A stretch of 64,000 bases of DNA from JANQOH01 sp965200095 (GTDB taxonomy: Bacteria; Pseudomonadota; Alphaproteobacteria; UBA7887). The notes beneath the pieces were generated by a model. The model was given only the letters and a program-made list of their open reading frames with translations. It was not told the origin of the DNA and made no database searches. Below, piece after piece: positions 62,969 to 64,000 of the stretch (positions are counted from its first letter, which is position 1; each line of letters begins with the position of its first letter). The position numbers and the translations under genes were made by a program. The DNA lies in the NCBI GenBank assembly GCA_965200095.1, contig OZ241350.1, positions 806,001 through 870,000 of the forward strand, given 5' to 3'.

Positions 62969-64000
62969 TCAGAAGCGCATCGAGAGGCTGGCGCGGCCGC
63001 CATAGTCGTGCGCGCCGCCGCCGGACGCCGCATAGCCCAGAGCGCCGCGCAGCACGAAGCGGCCCTCCTCCCAGCCGTGCGCGCCGCCGACCCCGACCAT
63101 ATAGCGCGTCTCCTCGCCCGCCGTCTCCAGCGATGTCCCCGCAACCGACATCCGCGTCTCCGCCGAGAACTCGCGCTCCACATCCACCGAGCCGAAGATG
63201 CGGCCCCCTTCATCGAAGACATGCTCCGCCAGCGCCCCGGCGCGCCCGGTCAAACTCCGGCCCCGGTCCAGAGACACCCGCGCCCCCGCCGCATCGTCGT
63301 CGAAGTCCGAAAGCGACAGCGATGAATACGCCACCCGCGCCCGCGGCGTTACCGTAACGCCCTCGGCCACGGGGACCGTGCGCCCCGCCTCCAGCGCCGC
63401 CGAAAGACCCTGCGCCCCGACATCGTCCTTCAGCCTCCCGCGCAGCGACGATTTCAGGTCCACATCGTAGAGCGTCGCCGCCGCCTGGCCGTCCACGAAG
63501 AACGGCCCCGGAGACCACGTTGCCGACAGACCCACGCCCGCGCCCCGGGCCTCGATCTCGCCGCCTTGCGAGACCTCGGCCGTCGCCCGGCGCCAGTGAA
63601 CCGACAGACCCGCGCGCGTCTCCTCGCCCAGGACCGCGTCCAGGCCGGCCTGGAACGAGAAACCGCGATGGTCGTATTCGGTCCCCGCATTGGTCGATTT
63701 CGCCGCTTCCCACGACCCCCGCGACGCATCGACGCGCGCCCACGTCCCGTCCGACGCGCGGGGCGCCGCCGCGCGATCGGCGTGCGACGACAGGCGCTCC
63801 ATCCCCAGAAGCACCGACGGAAGCGCCTCGTAGACGCGGGTGTGAGCCGCAAGCCCGAGCCCCGCGCCATCGTCGCAGTTTATCTCCCCTCCAGCCGGTT
63901 CGGGGAGGATACTCCCGCTGACGCGCTTCTCCGCGTCCACGCACAACTCGCCCGCCGCAGGCACGATGGTCACCGCCGGGGCGCCCGAACTGCTCTCTAT
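62969..64000 (-). CDS. Autotransporter, C-terminal part with beta-barrel (cut by window edge)
   Basis: The minus-strand frame is open to the window end, so at least 343 C-terminal residues of a larger protein are seen. After a linker with ILPEPAGGEINCDD comes HTRVYEALPSVLLGMERLSSHADRAAA, closely matching CRLYEALPSVLLAMNGL of the autotransporter at 2.3-6.9 kb. The strands TWARVDASRGSWEAAKST, FSFQAGLDAVLGEETRAGLSVHW, VEREFSAETRMSVAGTSLE and the end YGGRASLSMRF (terminal Phe) match along the length. The two are therefore paralogues of one autotransporter family, about 57 kb apart. A repeat array lies directly downstream of both. Confidence 0.85.
   Translation of the reverse strand: MESSSGAPAVTIVPAAGELCVDAEKRVSGSILPEPAGGEINCDDGAGLGLAAHTRVYEALPSVLLGMERLSSHADRAAAPRASDGTWARVDASRGSWEAAKSTNAGTEYDHRGFSFQAGLDAVLGEETRAGLSVHWRRATAEVSQGGEIEARGAGVGLSATWSPGPFFVDGQAAATLYDVDLKSSLRGRLKDDVGAQGLSAALEAGRTVPVAEGVTVTPRARVAYSSLSLSDFDDDAAGARVSLDRGRSLTGRAGALAEHVFDEGGRIFGSVDVEREFSAETRMSVAGTSLETAGEETRYMVGVGGAHGWEEGRFVLRGALGYAASGGGAHDYGGRASLSMRF

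Overview
The window is a 64 kb, very GC-rich piece of an alphaproteobacterial chromosome, most like a Rhodospirillales-type organism. The evidence is gene content and order: leuS with a DUF3576 lipoprotein, lptE and holA; glnD, murJ and trpS in a row; sdhE overlapping mfd; a lone NDUFS4-like complex I subunit beside a tRNA-Arg; and a recA preceded by a GAAC-N7-GAAC site, the alphaproteobacterial LexA motif. This is an inference from sequence alone; no database search was possible.

Layout. 1-1.4 kb: the end of a flavin monooxygenase, a DUF1289 protein and a small membrane/coiled-coil protein. 1.4-8.1 kb: two clusters of dispersed palindromic repeats on either side of a 1508-residue autotransporter. 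8.1-21.1 kb: core genes (DUF3576 lipoprotein, leuS, lptE, holA, glnD, murJ, trpS, a TauE/SafE permease, a TIGR02186 protein, a universal stress protein). 21.6-25.1 kb: B12-dependent ribonucleotide reductase nrdJ on the minus strand. 25.1-28.7 kb: a less GC-rich accessory patch with a frameshifted DUF262-HNH gene between two small related membrane proteins. 28.8-51.9 kb: two tRNA-Arg genes and mostly housekeeping or catabolic genes (complex I subunit, HAD hydrolase, hydratase, phytanoyl-CoA dioxygenase family, GST, sdhE, mfd, cyclase family, purH, esterase, DsbA-like, ctpA-like protease, intradiol dioxygenase, Moco-domain protein, rpsU, TRAP binding protein, mmsA, zapE). 52.1-55.3 kb: a compact three-gene operon (DUF262 protein, DUF3696-type ATPase, unrecognised protein) that looks like a defence system. 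55.6-61.4 kb: a CobW GTPase, a dapA-family lyase, an RraA-family protein, an aldo/keto reductase, recA and an internally deleted DNA methyltransferase. 61.4-64 kb: a tandem repeat array and the 3' part of a second autotransporter of the same family.

Three themes stand out. First, the left autotransporter has a near-consensus promoter whose 17-bp spacer is almost entirely a run of 14 G, the architecture of a phase-variable promoter. Second, two DUF262 loci sit as islets in core sequence: one is broken at an A8 slippery tract, the other is an intact three-gene operon with an ATPase. Third, the intergenic regions are populated by a non-autonomous repeat built on ATTCCCGCGAAAGCGGGAAT with long terminal inverted repeats, locally amplified into 128-bp and 314-bp tandem arrays next to both autotransporters. 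A different small element with 11-bp direct repeats abuts the tRNA-Arg(CCT) gene. No transposase, phage gene, rRNA or CRISPR array was seen.
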